This document shows positions 45,069-56,694 of a stretch of DNA of 64,000 nt, piece after piece. The DNA lies in contig RHPI01002402.1 in NCBI GenBank assembly GCA_009103225.1, positions 360,935 to 424,934 of the forward strand, in the 5' to 3' direction. The translations under genes were made by a program, and so were the position numbers. The notes under the pieces were generated by a model. That model had not been told where the DNA came from and made no database searches. It worked only from the letters and a program-made list of their open reading frames with translations. The stretch's first letter is position 1. Each line of letters starts with the position of its first letter. Origin of the DNA: Chlorokybus atmophyticus (Eukaryota > Streptophyta > Chlorokybophyceae > Chlorokybales > Chlorokybaceae).

Positions 45069-45984
45069 TCATTCCGTTCATTCGGGCCACAATGACATGT
45101 CACGCACTACAACACGGCTTTACCACACGGACGCTGTATGGGCGTGTCCCAGGTCAGGGTGGGTAAATTCGGATCTAGGCTAGGGTTTTGGCGCCAAAAG
45201 ACGTGCCCAACGGACACTTCAGCTGTGCAAAGCTGCTTGGCCCCATGAGATATATGACATTTGCCCGGACAGAAGCCCCCGCTTTTCACGTCAGGCCACC
45301 CCCCCGTCCATTATTAATTAGGAAGAATTACGTTGAGACACTGCAATCCATCGAGGGGTGTGTATTTATTCTATTTGGGGGGCGGCGCTTATCTCCGGGC
45401 AAATACGGTATGCCGTAATGCATGCTTATAGAAATCAATCATTTTTGATTCATTTCGTGATTTATACTCGACATTTAGCGACAAGGTTAACTTGTATGCA
45501 ACTTACACACGTTGAGAGCATCGGTTACCTGCAAACAATGAGATACATCTATTTCATGTACGGTCAATGTCGCAAGTATGCTTTTATGTCGCATTCGAGG
45601 GCGCAATTGCTACAATCAATTCTAGCAATGCCTCTTCAACCTCTGTGCATATGTGTAATAAGCAACATAATATTCATTAAACCATATTGCCCTCGACCCT
45701 TGTGGATCGTCTCACGCGTGATGTGCATTGAAATTGCTGTTATAGCTTGCTTTATCACAACTTGTGTGTTATGTATACACTTATGTAAAAGTGTACGAAA
45801 ATGCAAGACGCTATGTGTGTGCACATGACATCATCGCAAAATGTTTCCCTTGCTGGCCGATTAAATACTGGTAACGGCCGTGCATCTGAGGATACTCATT
45901 TGGGCTGTCGTGGCTCAGTCCACCTGTAATCTCGATACAGAGGCCTGAGTATAACGGCCGTCCCCGGCCATTTACACAAAGGGA

Positions 45985-46137
45985 CTGACCTAGACGGACA
46001 GGTACCTGTCAGGTACTTATCAGTCAAGCAAAAGGGACTTGATCTAACTAACCGGTACCTGTAAGATACCTATCAATCAAGCAATGATGACTTAGCCTAA
46101 CTAACAGGTATCTGACTGGTACTTATCAGTTTGGGAC
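45985..46137. repeat. Three tandem copies of a 53-bp unit
   Basis: Units start at 45985, 46038 and 46091. Each carries CT(A/T)AC(T)(A/C)A(G/C)... followed by GGTA(C/T)CTG and TA(C/T)C(T)(T)ATCA(G/A)T(C/T)AAGCA, with 15-25% differences between copies. GGTACC sites recur through 46000-46230. Confidence 0.75.
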
Positions 46138-46689
46138 CGGCAACTTTGTGGTAACTGTCTCTAACTGCCAGGTACGTAGTTATGACTAACGGTACCTTAA
46201 AGTACCGTCAGTGATGAGTAGGTACCGTTTGTGTGACATCGGCTGTGCAAGACGGCAATCATATATCACAACTTGATTACATCACAGTCATATACATGTC
46301 ACCTACACAGTACAAGCCCCACTACGAACATACTACGATATACTACTACACTACTACGCTAGTAGTACTACCTACTACACTACAGTCTGCCGCCGCTAAG
46401 TCTTGTGCTGCCGCTTGCCTGCTGCTTCCGCCCTCCTAGCCTGGCCGTCCTGAGGAAAGAGGGGCGGTCAGCTAGGGCGGCGCAACACATTATATACACA
46501 CCACCACCACCACCGCAACAACAACAACAACAGCGCACCTGCTGGCGGCCGCCGCCTGGCCTGGCCTGGTGGCCGCCCTGCAACACGAAGGGTGGAAGGG
46601 CGGTCAGGCTGCGCACTACACGACAAGACATGCACAAGCACACAAGCACATACCTGCCGCCGCCGCCACCGCCGCAGCACTAGCAGCAC

Positions 46690-46729
46690 AACGCTCAACT
46701 GCGCAAGTCAACTTGCACAGTTGAGCGTT
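46690..46729. repeat. Hairpin, 19-bp arms
   Basis: AACGCTCAACTGCGCAAGT (46690-46708) is followed after one or two bases by its inverted copy ending CACAGTTGAGCGTT, with one mismatch. Confidence 0.85.
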
Positions 46730-46806
46730 CTGTTACGGCTTAGCGTTCAAATGTACAAGGGGGCCGTTGAGTTTGAAAACTCAACGACTTCCGTTATGAC
46801 ACTTTC

Positions 46807-46846
46807 GTACCATTACGATGGTATGATCGTACCATCGTAATGGTAC
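46807..46846. repeat. Hairpin, 17-bp perfect arms
   Basis: GTACCATTACGATGGTA (46807-46823), loop TGATCG, then the exact reverse complement (46830-46846). Further GTACCAT/ATGGTAC inverted pairs follow to about 46920. Confidence 0.93.
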
Positions 46847-47972
46847 AAAAGTACTAATACAATGGTACTATTGTAATGGTACTGCTGTACCATATCGATG
46901 GTACGATCGTACCATTGTCTTAAGAAACTTCCATCGTATTATATATCGGTACTTGTCCCAACTCACCGCCACCGTTCGTCCCTAAGTTGGGACTGATACG
47001 TCACTTGCTTGCCATTTTTGATACATCACTGTCGCAAAATGCTATACGACCGGCGGTCAATCATATTAACTGCGTAATTATTCCGTATCATTCGTCGAAA
47101 TTACCGGACTAAGAGGTGACTTTATTGCCATAACAGGTAGGTCGCCGCGGGTGCTGTACAACCGGCGGTCGGCCGTTGACATATATTACAAGCAGGTCAT
47201 GACAGGCAGGCAGCAATCCATTAAATTGTACGATAGGCCATCGGCCGTTAATTATTATCCACAATATACACCGGCAGTCCAGTCAGTCCCTTTATAGCCC
47301 AAGTCGTCAGGGATAGGTAGGGTCAGGTAGGGTCAGGCACTCGTCAGTCCCTCAGTCCCTGGTCCGTCACCGTGTAAAATTTGCGACGATGTTACTTACA
47401 TTCAACCAACACCGTGGGATAAGCAAGCGAAAATCTATAGAAGCGCGGCCGCATGGGTTGGGAGACCTCATAAAGTTATTACATATTGCAATCACACATA
47501 CGTTTCAGCAGTACAACCTACATGTCACACACAGTATTACAATCTAGTCATGTGCCACAAAGCACACATCATGTGGATGATCCTTATCTGCATGGGCCTT
47601 ACACAACTCTGGCCGTCGTCCTCCTCAAAACCGATTATGGCCTCGATATCGTCCAATGCATCTGTGTGCCACGCTTACGTGAGGCCATCTAGTGACTCTG
47701 CTGCCATTGCAATGTTAAATGTTGAATGCCAATCTGCTAATTTACACGTTGAATCTGAAGTGCCGCAAAGTTTGTAAAAAATCAACTTTAATCGAGTACG
47801 TTGCGCAAGTTTCATTAAACATTTAACGACCGGATTGAATCTTATTGATCAATATCATACACTAGATAACATAGCTACATGGTTTGCAAAATAAGAAGGG
47901 GTTTCGTGCTTGCGCATCATTACAAAGTTTCAAAATGCTTCGGATGGAAGTAAGTGCTAATTTTGCGTGCGG

Positions 47973-47999
47973 AAGCCGGCGCCAACTTGGCGCCGGCTT
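47973..47999. repeat. GC-rich hairpin, 13-bp perfect arms
   Basis: AAGCCGGCGCCAA (47973-47985), one C, then TTGGCGCCGGCTT (47987-47999). It stands out as an isolated GC island in AT-rich sequence and is followed by a second small palindrome (TGTGTAGTTGAACTACACA at 48006-48024). Confidence 0.93.
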
Positions 48000-50617
48000 T
48001 AGATATGTGTAGTTGAACTACACAGATCATATATAGTGTTTTATAATTGCGCCGTTGATGCAAAATAATTCGCATTATACATAAATGACGGAATTGATGT
48101 ATTAATGATTGTGATAAGCTACACGAGCTGTTTTAGGCACACCATCATGAGGCCTTCGAGGATATGCGTGTCGTGACCTTTGCGATGCCTTCAACACCAA
48201 CAGCGACGGCATTGATCTCACGCTGATCTATCATTTCAAATACTTTCGTTGAAAAATGCATTATAATGTAATGCAATGTGATGTGGAAACCTATGGCACG
48301 CCGCGGGCCTTTAATGGGTGACTGACATGTTGTTGCACTTGAACATTGCGTACACGCATTGTTCACCTTGCATAAATACCCATTTGCTTGCGAGGTATGC
48401 ATGTAAAAAAACACGTATGCATGCACGCGCACAGGCATGCAGAGTGGAGCTCTTCAAGCACCCACCCACCCAGCAACCATGCACTATCCCACACATATGG
48501 CCTCTATCATTACAAATCTGCATGCGGGCGAACGAGGCCGGATTGGTCAGGCGCGCCTAGGTCAGGCGTGATGTAATGACTACATCAATAGCGAACATAG
48601 CCTCCTCAACGCTGTCGGGGTGGCCATGCTGATCATAAAACTGCCGCACACAGAAAGCGAGGGCTGACTCGTCCATCTGCGTACAAATGGATTGTCAACT
48701 TCGTGGAGCAAGAGAGGGGCGCGTTCAGCAAGTTGCCAGCAAAGAGCGACATGTATATACACTGCAAAGAGCGGGTCGTCACAAGGGGGTGCATGGCCCT
48801 GATGACCGGTTCATTATGGCCGTTGAGAAGCACCTGACATGAATTGCAGCGTATGCACACACATGCACGTTTTAATAAACGCCGCAAACGTTTGCGTGAA
48901 TCAACTACTTCGATTGTTATAACAAAGTTAACAAGAGGCGTACTCAATATGTTGGTGGTTGAGACACAGGTAGTACGCTTTGATGCAAGGAGTTGCATGG
49001 TTTTTTCACTACTAGTTGTGCGTGTATTTTACTCACAAGCAAAATCACTTTTTACGCCTATCTATATTCCACAACAAAGTGCATAGCTACATGAGGTTTG
49101 CGAAATGAAAATAAAATAAATAAATCATATATTTGAGCCTGCAACAGACAAAGATTTCAAATGCTTCGTACCAAAATAAGCTCTAGATTTTGCCGGCGCA
49201 AAACACAAAGTAGTCTAAAAGATAAAGCTGCTTCGTCACGGTATGGTAATATGTATCGGCTTAAAAGTTGGAGCTTATTTCGGTATAAAGTACTTTGGTA
49301 CGTTGCGCAGCCTCCATATTGTTATTTCGTTTATATCGCGTATACACTACAATAGTGTTTTTGAAATTCTGATTTCGCAGCTGCTAAATTTGTTATATCA
49401 TTTTTCGCATGCTTTTCGCGATAAACCACATGTGTCTGCATTGCGATGTACTATTACTAAGAATAGCTGTCAATTATTCAATAAGACTTACATCAAGTGC
49501 TCAACCATAATTATAATGGGATTTTACGGTACAATACCAATACACACACAAATGCGAGAGAAGTATGCCATGAGACGATGTCGAGTGAGGCCGTGACCCC
49601 TTGAAACGATGATTGTGCCTTTGCATACTCATATGATGGTCTTTGCCTCGCCGGCGTTGACTATGTGAGGGCAACTTGGCAGGTGAGCAAAATCGTCAAT
49701 GCGTATATGTAGAACGGTCATATGCCACTGCAACATTGCAACGATTATATGCAATTGCATCAACAATTGCTGCAAAGAAGTGCTCTCAGCACTCAGCAGT
49801 CTTGTAGCTATGACTGTTGGGTGCTGCGTGATTGATGTTGTGGTGACTGAGCGTCCTGGCATCTACGACAGTACGAGACAACATGTCCACAAGCATGGCA
49901 CAGCAAAATTGTGACGCATTGGTCCACAGCGTCTACGACACTGTCATGAAAACCAGCCAACTCGTGGACTTAGCAAGCCTAACCTAAAAGTCCTGGTACC
50001 TACCTGAGGCAGTTGCAACCCTTCATAAGAGGTGTGGCAATACATCACACCAGTGGATGTCAAGTAAGACAATGCATGGGCGGACAACACACAATGACGC
50101 GCAAGGTTCAGGTGCATGGTTTAAATGGTGTAGCTGAGCAACATGTATCCTGATGCTTGTTTAAAACCGTGTGAGAATGTTAGACGTTTGTCACCTCAGC
50201 GGCTGAGGCTGTCAGCTTTCTGAAAACCTGCACAGTGTTCTTCAGCATGGAACTGGGTAATGCTGGAAGTCTGCATGCATCTTGAGTCATTAGCACATGC
50301 ACACACTAGCGCCCACACAAGCACGCGCAAACACCATGAACGACTGTTGGGACCGATCGAGAGTTAGTAAGGAGATAGTCACCCGCATTTAGCTTGCCAT
50401 GCCATGTTGCACAAAGTACAGCACTTGCATGCAGCACAGAAAAGTCCTACGACATGTATAATACATCAAGGTATGACAGTTTTCAGATGATGATGCTAAG
50501 TAAGCAGTTTGCACATCAATACATGGTTACAGGACATGTGTACGAAGAACAAGGAACAAACTTGACAAACTCTGACAACGTTTGCTATACGCGTCTGTAT
50601 CAGAAGATGCGTCCTGG

Positions 50618-52569
50618 TCAACTTGGTTGAGCCGCATCGATGAATTCCTTTATCTCCCTCACTAGCTGCTTTCGCACGCTCGGCGTGTTGTTGTTCCACT
50701 CGTCCAACAGCGTGGTGAGTATGTTGCGCTGGAGCAGAATGTTGTCTTGTGCGCAGAGTGCATCCATGACAATGGCGTCCCACTCGTTTGGGCGATGACC
50801 CCATAAGCCGAGGCGATCGCCGACAAGTCCGTGTACGCGCGTGGTGAGCCCAAACCAGCTGTCCCATGAGTTGAGCAGATGCAAAATCAAATTTAACACC
50901 ACCTCCTGTGCTTGACTTCGCTGCAAGGCAGCGCTGCGCAACACGAGCTTCCTCGTCTTTGATGAAGAGGATGGAGTGCTGCTTACATTCACACGCGCTT
51001 CATTAGATATGTCATCATCAATGTGCATCACATCTCTAATTAGTTTTGCCAGCTTCCGCTTGGTTTTGCGCAGATACAGGGCTTTCCAGAAAAACGCAAC
51101 GGTCACTACGAGGCCTGTGAAGGAAACGCCTAATGGTGGAATGAGGATCTTGAAGATCAGGTCCTGTCCAGTTCGTGGTGTAAGGAACACATTCCCACAC
51201 AAGACAATGACATGCGGTCATAACTTGAGCAAGCTGTTGGTTGGTACCTTCTTGCTCTCCTGCTTGGCTGCCTACACACATACAAGTTAATACGCCTCAG
51301 TTAGCAATGTCTGCTTACACAGCTGGGGGCTTGATATTCACTTGGACTCCAACCTAGGCGTTGCTTTGCTTACCTTCACAACTGGTCAAGGAGAAGCTGT
51401 ACTCAGGCTGGCAGCCTTCAGAGCAGTGTAGTGACGAGTTACCACAAAATCCAAAAGAAGAGCAACACGGAAACCCTGCGCGCGAAGCAAATGATCAGCT
51501 TCTGCATGCTGGCCCACATGTTACACAAACAGTTTGCCACAACACCTCAGACCTCAGAGCCCATGCACCTGCAACAAAGCAACGAGCATCGATGCTCGCG
51601 CCGCAATTAGGAACTGCGCAACACACAAAGACAAGCAGTGAGCACGCAGTTTGCTGCTGATGTATGTGTGCATACTTCCCTGCGAGTGGGCGCATGTGCG
51701 TGCCAGACAACAACACACCTTGCCAGCATCGACCACTCACCTCCTGCTGGAGTTGGGGCTAGTGCTGGCGCTGATGCTGGTGCTAGCGCTGCAACTGCGC
51801 AAGCAGAACCAATGCTGTACTGCGATTGGCACCCGATGCCGCAATGGTCAGCAGTGCTGCCGCAAAAGTTATTTGGCGAACAGCAGGGATATTCTGCAAG
51901 GAAGGTACCACTGGTCAGCTCAATTGGCAAGGCAAACCAAAACACAAAAAAACACGTGTCCACAAGCCTGTGCAAGACCGCAAGTGAGACCGCCGCAATT
52001 GTGTGAGCACGGTCATGCCCCTGGTTCTTACCAGAGTTCTTGCAGCTGCCAGAAGGTTGTCCGCAAGCGCCAGTTGTGTTCACCGCAGCTGCCGATGTCC
52101 ACACAGGTTGGCATTGCCGTCAGGAGACAAACCAGATAGCTAATTGCTGTCAGGGAAGTGTCAAATACACTTACGTGGTGAGGATGTTAAAGTGCAAGCA
52201 GAGCCGAAGCTATACCCTGCTTGGCACCCGTTGCCGCAGTAGTCAGCAGTGCTGCCGCGATAGTTGTTTTGCGAGCAGCAAGGGCTCACTGCAAGGGAGA
52301 CAGAGGTAAGATGGGACATTTCATTCATTCAAGCACTCAATACCCCTGTTGTTTTCGAGTGGACATCTCTCAGAGCTGATACCAAGTGCTATGTTGTGCT
52401 TCATGTACAGTGGCTTACCAGGGTCGATGCAGCTTCCATCACCTTGTCCACAGCCTCCTGTATTGCCTTGCGCTTGAACAGCCGATAGGTACAGAGAGCA
52501 CAGAAACAACACCGGCAGGAACGCTGTGGTGAAGGCAGCCTCACTCACATGCATCTTTCCACCACCCAT
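50618..52569 (-). CDS. Membrane-anchored protein with three hevein-like chitin-binding modules
   Basis: Predicted type I membrane protein, 395 residues. Exons 52569-52419, 52288-52175, 52088-52032, 51893-51741, 51613-51569, 51475-51374, 51265-51246 and 51163-50618 sum to 1,188 nt with matching phases. A signal peptide (AFTTAFLPVLFLCSLYLSAVQA) is followed by three CBM18/hevein modules. Module 1 (C40-C82) has PCCSQNNYRGSTADYCGNGC. Module 2 (C97-C139) has PCCSPNNFCGSTADHCGIGC. Module 3 (C162-C206) has PCCSSFGFCGNSSLHCSEGC. An Ala/Pro linker separates 2 and 3. Each module is split by a phase-1 intron at the same place. A 20-nt exon (KQESKK) leads to one membrane helix (about 219-240, LIPPLGVSFTGLVVTVAFFW) and a basic stop-transfer (RKTKRKLAKL). 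The remaining roughly 155 residues resemble nothing I know; no kinase motif. An alternative start is M6. Module 1 lacks one conserved cysteine. Likely role: binding chitin-like glycans at the cell surface (inference). Confidence 0.72.
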
Positions 52570-53358
52570 CAGCTCACCATGCACTTAACAAACCAGCAAA
52601 CAGGCGCAATTCAAGGCAGTCCAGCCTACCTCAGCCCTATTACATCCTGACTGTCACCTGCTAGCAACTGCTACCTGCTCCGACGCTCCAGAACCTTCAC
52701 CTCAAAGGTAAAGCTTGCACTAAGCTGGAACTTCCAGAGCTAGCTTCTGTTTGTTGCTGCGCAATTAACAACCCGACGCAAAAACACCTAGCTTGCATCA
52801 GTCGCATCAGCACCTGATGTGACATGAGTCGTATCATAGTTCAAGTCCAGATGTCACACCGGTGTAGACACAATCCCAATCCCCACCTGTGCCGACACTG
52901 TGTGACAACATCCTAGACAGTGGTTGGTGTTTCCAGCCATTTAACGGCGCAGGCGGCCACCAAGCGATGCAGACAGCTGGACAGTCCTCTCGCTACGTGT
53001 CAGCACGGCCCTGGTGTGCAGCTCTGATTGGCTCCAACCCATCACTGCTGCATGTCGTACACTCCTTGAACAGAGTGACCACCACCCATGCAGGAAGGTG
53101 AACGGTTGCACTTGATGTCTTCTCTTCGTCGCTGCATCGATGAGACTCCAACAGGGCCTCCCGTGTATACAGCGCTGATTGGCTGTACTGCATCACCGCT
53201 GCATGTCGTCACTTGTTGGATACACAGTAACCTTACCGGTGCGTAGCTGAACGCTTGCGCTTGGTTGTCGCTGCGTTGGTGAGTCTCCACCGGGGCCAGC
53301 AGCTCTCCCGGCTATGCGTAGTGACAGAGGTTGTATAAGTGTGTGCATCCCCCCCCAT
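52570..53358. other. Upstream region with repeated ATTGG-containing block
   Basis: Lies between the chitin-binding gene and a gap. A block of about 130 bp occurs twice in diverged form (around 52980-53100 and 53120-53290), each with GCTCTGATTGGCT or GCGCTGATTGGCT followed by CTGCATGTCGT. A third relative is at 59878. Confidence 0.55.
53021..53061 (+). repeat. Conserved block containing ATTGG (copy 1)
   Basis: Reads GCTCTGATTGGCTCCAAC, then TCACTGCTGCATGTCGTAC. Related blocks are at about 53172-53212 and 59878-59915. ATTGG is an inverted CCAAT box, so a regulatory role is possible, but a dispersed repeat is equally possible. Confidence 0.5.
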
Positions 53359-53550
53359 NNNNNNNNNNNNNNNNNNNNNNNNNNNNNNNNNNNNNNNNNN
53401 NNNNNNNNNNNNNNNNNNNNNNNNNNNNNNNNNNNNNNNNNNNNNNNNNNNNNNNNNNNNNNNNNNNNNNNNNNNNNNNNNNNNNNNNNNNNNNNNNNNN
53501 NNNNNNNNNNNNNNNNNNNNNNNNNNNNNNNNNNNNNNNNNNNNNNNNNN
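53359..53550. other. Assembly gap (N run)
   Basis: 192 unknown bases between CCCCCCCAT and CGCCCCCCTG. Confidence 0.99.
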
Positions 53551-53749
53551 CGCCCCCCTGTGTCAAATCTGTTTCCAATCCGTTCAGATTGTTATCCCCT
53601 TGGCTTGGGATGATCACCTGAACGGTTGCCACACACCTGCGCGCACAGCAGTGTTAGATGAATGTTGTTATTACGTCGTTGTGACTAACTACTTGCCTTG
53701 ACGACGTAGTAGAACACGCTGGTGTATTGCACCAGCTATTCTATTGGCA

Positions 53750-53756
53750 TATATAA
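53750..53756 (+). promoter_or_regulatory. TATA-box-like element before family copy A
   Basis: TATATAA, preceded by TTGGCA, 64 bp before the ATG at 53820 of family copy A. Spacing fits a short 5' UTR. Confidence 0.4.
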
Positions 53757-53819
53757 CCCGCTGCATCCTATGGTGTACTTCACACCGGTATACTTTACAC
53801 ACTTAGCTGGGCGGAGGTC

Positions 53820-55175
53820 ATGGCTTCTGCTAGCGCTGCTGCTCAAGGCAGCGTATTTCACGAGCCTGACCACGATGCTATGCCCACATCAGAGAAGATC
53901 GTCATTGGGATGGCCCTTGCTGAGGGCGTGGTTCAGGTCAGGCTCATCACTGACATTTGCAATTTGGTGGACAATACACAATTGCCTGAGCCAGCATGCA
54001 CATGTTCTAACCTGCGCATGCAGCTAACTGTGGTGTTGTTTGCGTGTCACACGCACATTCGGTACAGTCGGGAGAGGTGTCATCCGTTTTGGCAATGCAA
54101 TTTGATGCGATGACTGCTGGCAGCTGTGAAAGCGAGATCCTCGTCTGCTAGCATCATGGCTACTGTCAACACCACCATGCAAGGTGAGTGCAATTCAAGT
54201 CAGCAACTGCGTGCCTGCAAGTGTGCCTGCAAATGTGCGTGCGCACGATTACCAGGATGTAAAGCATGTAATTCAGGATGTTTCTATGCAGCCCTCATTA
54301 ACGGCCTGGTCGCCGCGATTCCACCGGAGCTGATCTTGGCTTCAGAGACGCTGACACACCTCTTGGCAGGCTCCAACGCGTTGCTGATACATAGTCTGAG
54401 CAGTGTGTCTGCTGGACTCAACGCCTGGATTATCGCCAGGCACGGACGCTACATGACAGCGCGTAAGCAGTGCACTGGCGCAATTGCCAGGTGTTGAATG
54501 CCAGTGGCGTCAAGTGTTCTGTTTCATGCAGTCAACACGAAGGCAACAGCATACTCTTGGCTGCACCGCTATTTGACAGCGGACCTCAGCCTGGAGGTTG
54601 CATTGCTGTGCACGGCCTCGACTCATTTTTGGCGCCTTGGCTCCTCCCCCTGTCTTTTGCACTAGCGGTGAGTCGCGTAGGGGCACAACACAAGCACACT
54701 GTGCATGTGGCATACGCATGTACGAGAACTCATGCGTGTCGGCACGCGTGCACACACATGCACACATAGCGACATACGAACTTGCACGCACAGCTAAAGC
54801 TGCCCTCCCAGCACAATTGTTATACCATTGTGCTGCTCACCAGGAAGCGGTTGTTGCAATCGTGTTGGCAAACCTGGGTGTCGCAAGCACGCGCCTAATT
54901 ATTGAGTACGCCGACAAAGTGCTGCACAGGACTGCGAAGAAGTTCCTGAAGCACCATCGCTGGCGATGCGTCTGCGAACCAGCACACGTGCAGACACAGG
55001 CACACACAGCGACATACAAGTTTGCACGCACAGACACAACTGTCCTGTTTGTAACGTTCACTTTGTCTCTCACCAGGCAGTGGTCGCCGCAATCGTGGTG
55101 GCAAAAGTGGGCATCACAAGCACGCGCCTGATTATCAAGTACGCCCACAAACTGCTGCACAAGACTGCGAAGTGA
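53820..55175 (+). pseudogene. Membrane-protein family, copy A (probably damaged)
   Basis: Family not recognised. Exon-like blocks: 53820-53936 (ATG start, MASASAAAQGSVFHEPDHDA, then MPTSEKIVIGMALAEG), about 54124-54183 (MATVNTTMQ), 54292-54462 (TLTHLLAGSNALLIHSLSSV...), 54532-54665 (LSLEVALLCTAST...) and 54844 onward (AVVAIVLANLGVASTRLIIE...). A second copy of the last block is at 55077-55175, ending in a stop. Blocks match copies B and C in order. Damage: blocks 1 and 2 do not join in phase, and block 4 lacks about 45 nt that encode a membrane helix in copy B and then reads a TAG just before its donor. It could still make a truncated product. Likely a small multi-pass membrane protein in the intact state. 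Confidence 0.5.
54844..55175 (+). repeat. Tandemly duplicated terminal exon in copy A
   Basis: The exon starting at 54844 (EAVVAIVLANLGVASTRLII) and the one at 55077 (AVVAAIVVAKVGITSTRLII) are near-copies about 233 bp apart. The intervening intron contains the same GCACACACAGCGACATAC phrase as the preceding intron, so exon plus intron were duplicated together. Confidence 0.8.
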
Positions 55176-56612
55176 GCTTCCTAAGAATCGGCATCGCAGC
55201 CTCCTGAGGACCCTACATTTAGATTGATGTTGCCTGGGTTGCCACATATCCATAGGCGCCAAGAGTGTAAGACCATCAGAGCATCAGAGCCTGCTAGCTT
55301 CTAGTGGTCTCACACTTCAACCTGCACTGTAACAAGTTGAATGTAACAGTGTAACCTATACTACACACTACTGCAGTTCAATCTAGAAATTATACTGGAC
55401 TTTGCTAGCTCAGAGATTACTGTAGCAAGCTTGAAAACGCAGACCTTGGCTGTGTAGTGTATGAATAGGAAACGTGCCTTGTATGTGCAGTGCGTTTGAG
55501 CAGCTTGGCTGATGTCACGACACATGGAGTGCAAGATTGACACGCATGTGTTAACTGGCTTGCAGATTCCCGGACCACTGGGCCAATACCTACCCACAGC
55601 AAAGTTGAAAGTCAGGAAGTTAAACAGGCTGCCTCTGTCATCGTGTTAAAGTCTTCACCGCAGCACTGCGCCAAAAGGGAAGTAAACCCAGTGCTAAGTT
55701 GAACATAAGTAGGTTGTGGTGCTTTGAAGCTGGATAGCGCTTGCTGATTGACGCTGCACTGGTTGATTGGCTGCTAATTGCATGTACATTGTTCTGGCAG
55801 GCTTCAACGTGAACTAGGCTTCTCATTCACGTCAACATGTGCAGGCGTGCTGTACAAGCACGCCACATGCACAGCGTGAAGCGACATCCATTACCACAGC
55901 ACCCATTGCTGTAAACCTAGCTGCAATACGATCAAGGTGGCCGTCTTGCAACAATCCAAGCCAACGTAAGATACTAGCAACACTCCAAGGCAGGCCGTCT
56001 GCTCCGCTTCAGCTCCAGCGCAGCGCAGGGCGGCGCCACTTGAGATTGTTTCCACGTGTCGCTCTGAGCAGCACGCAGAAGCCTCAGGCTGCAGCCTCCG
56101 CCGGCGTGTGCACGTCCTCCAATCCGCCGCCGGCGCCGCAAGCACAGAAGCATGCCCTGCCATCACTGCTGGGCTTGCGCTTGTAGCTGGAAACCTCGGC
56201 TGAGCTTTGTGCCATGCGTCGCAGCGACCGATGTCATGGAGGAGTCATGGTCGTGAAAGGAAGGTTCCGGGCCTCTCAGTGGCATACCCGTCATCATGCG
56301 TGATGCATGCATGAGTACATTTGACGTGGTTTTAGGCGTGTCCTCCTGCTGCTGCTGCTCCGAGCCTACCAGGTGACCTGGCAGGCCCTCAGACAACGTG
56401 TTAACAGCAAGGTCAGTGCAGAATCGCACTCGCATTCGCCAACACGCTCCTTGCCTTTGCGGTTTCTGTTCATAAGATGCAACGGAGTTGCATGATGAAC
56501 GTGATGCAGCATTTGTGTGTATGCAGAGTAATAAGGTAGCACTAACATGTACAATGCGTATGCAAGCATACATGTCACTCCCGCACGCAGTGCCGATACG
56601 CGCTCGCGCGCT

Positions 56613-56615
<3 letters not shown>

Positions 56616-56693
<78 letters not shown>

Positions 56694-56694
56694 N
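56616..56694. repeat. (GA)n microsatellite ending at a join
   Basis: About 78 bp of GA dinucleotides, ended by a single n at 56694 and a run of C. Probable contig join, so linkage of the two sides is less certain here. Confidence 0.95.

Larger units (their letters stand above)
45069..50617. other. AT-richer, gene-poor region with many short repeats
   Basis: About 5.5 kb without a coding exon I can support. It contains tandem 53-bp repeats, several strong hairpins (listed), a GC-rich patch at 46380-46690 with (CCA)n, (CAA)n and (GCC)n runs that is itself partly duplicated, and long AT-rich stretches from 47.7 to 49.6 kb. Composition differs from the gene-bearing part of the window. Confidence 0.6.

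Noticed and set aside
46380-46698. Overlapping frames on both strands with poly-Pro, poly-Gln or poly-Cys
   Set aside because: Produced by (CCA)n, (CAA)n and (GCC)n runs; all frames are open and none resembles a protein.
47300-47345. GGTAGGGTCAGGTAGGGTCAGG resembling a telomeric repeat
   Set aside because: Only two imperfect copies, not matching TTTAGGG or TTAGGG arrays.
53312-53701. Open frames across the N gap at 53359-53550
   Set aside because: Same reason: the frame is open only because of N.
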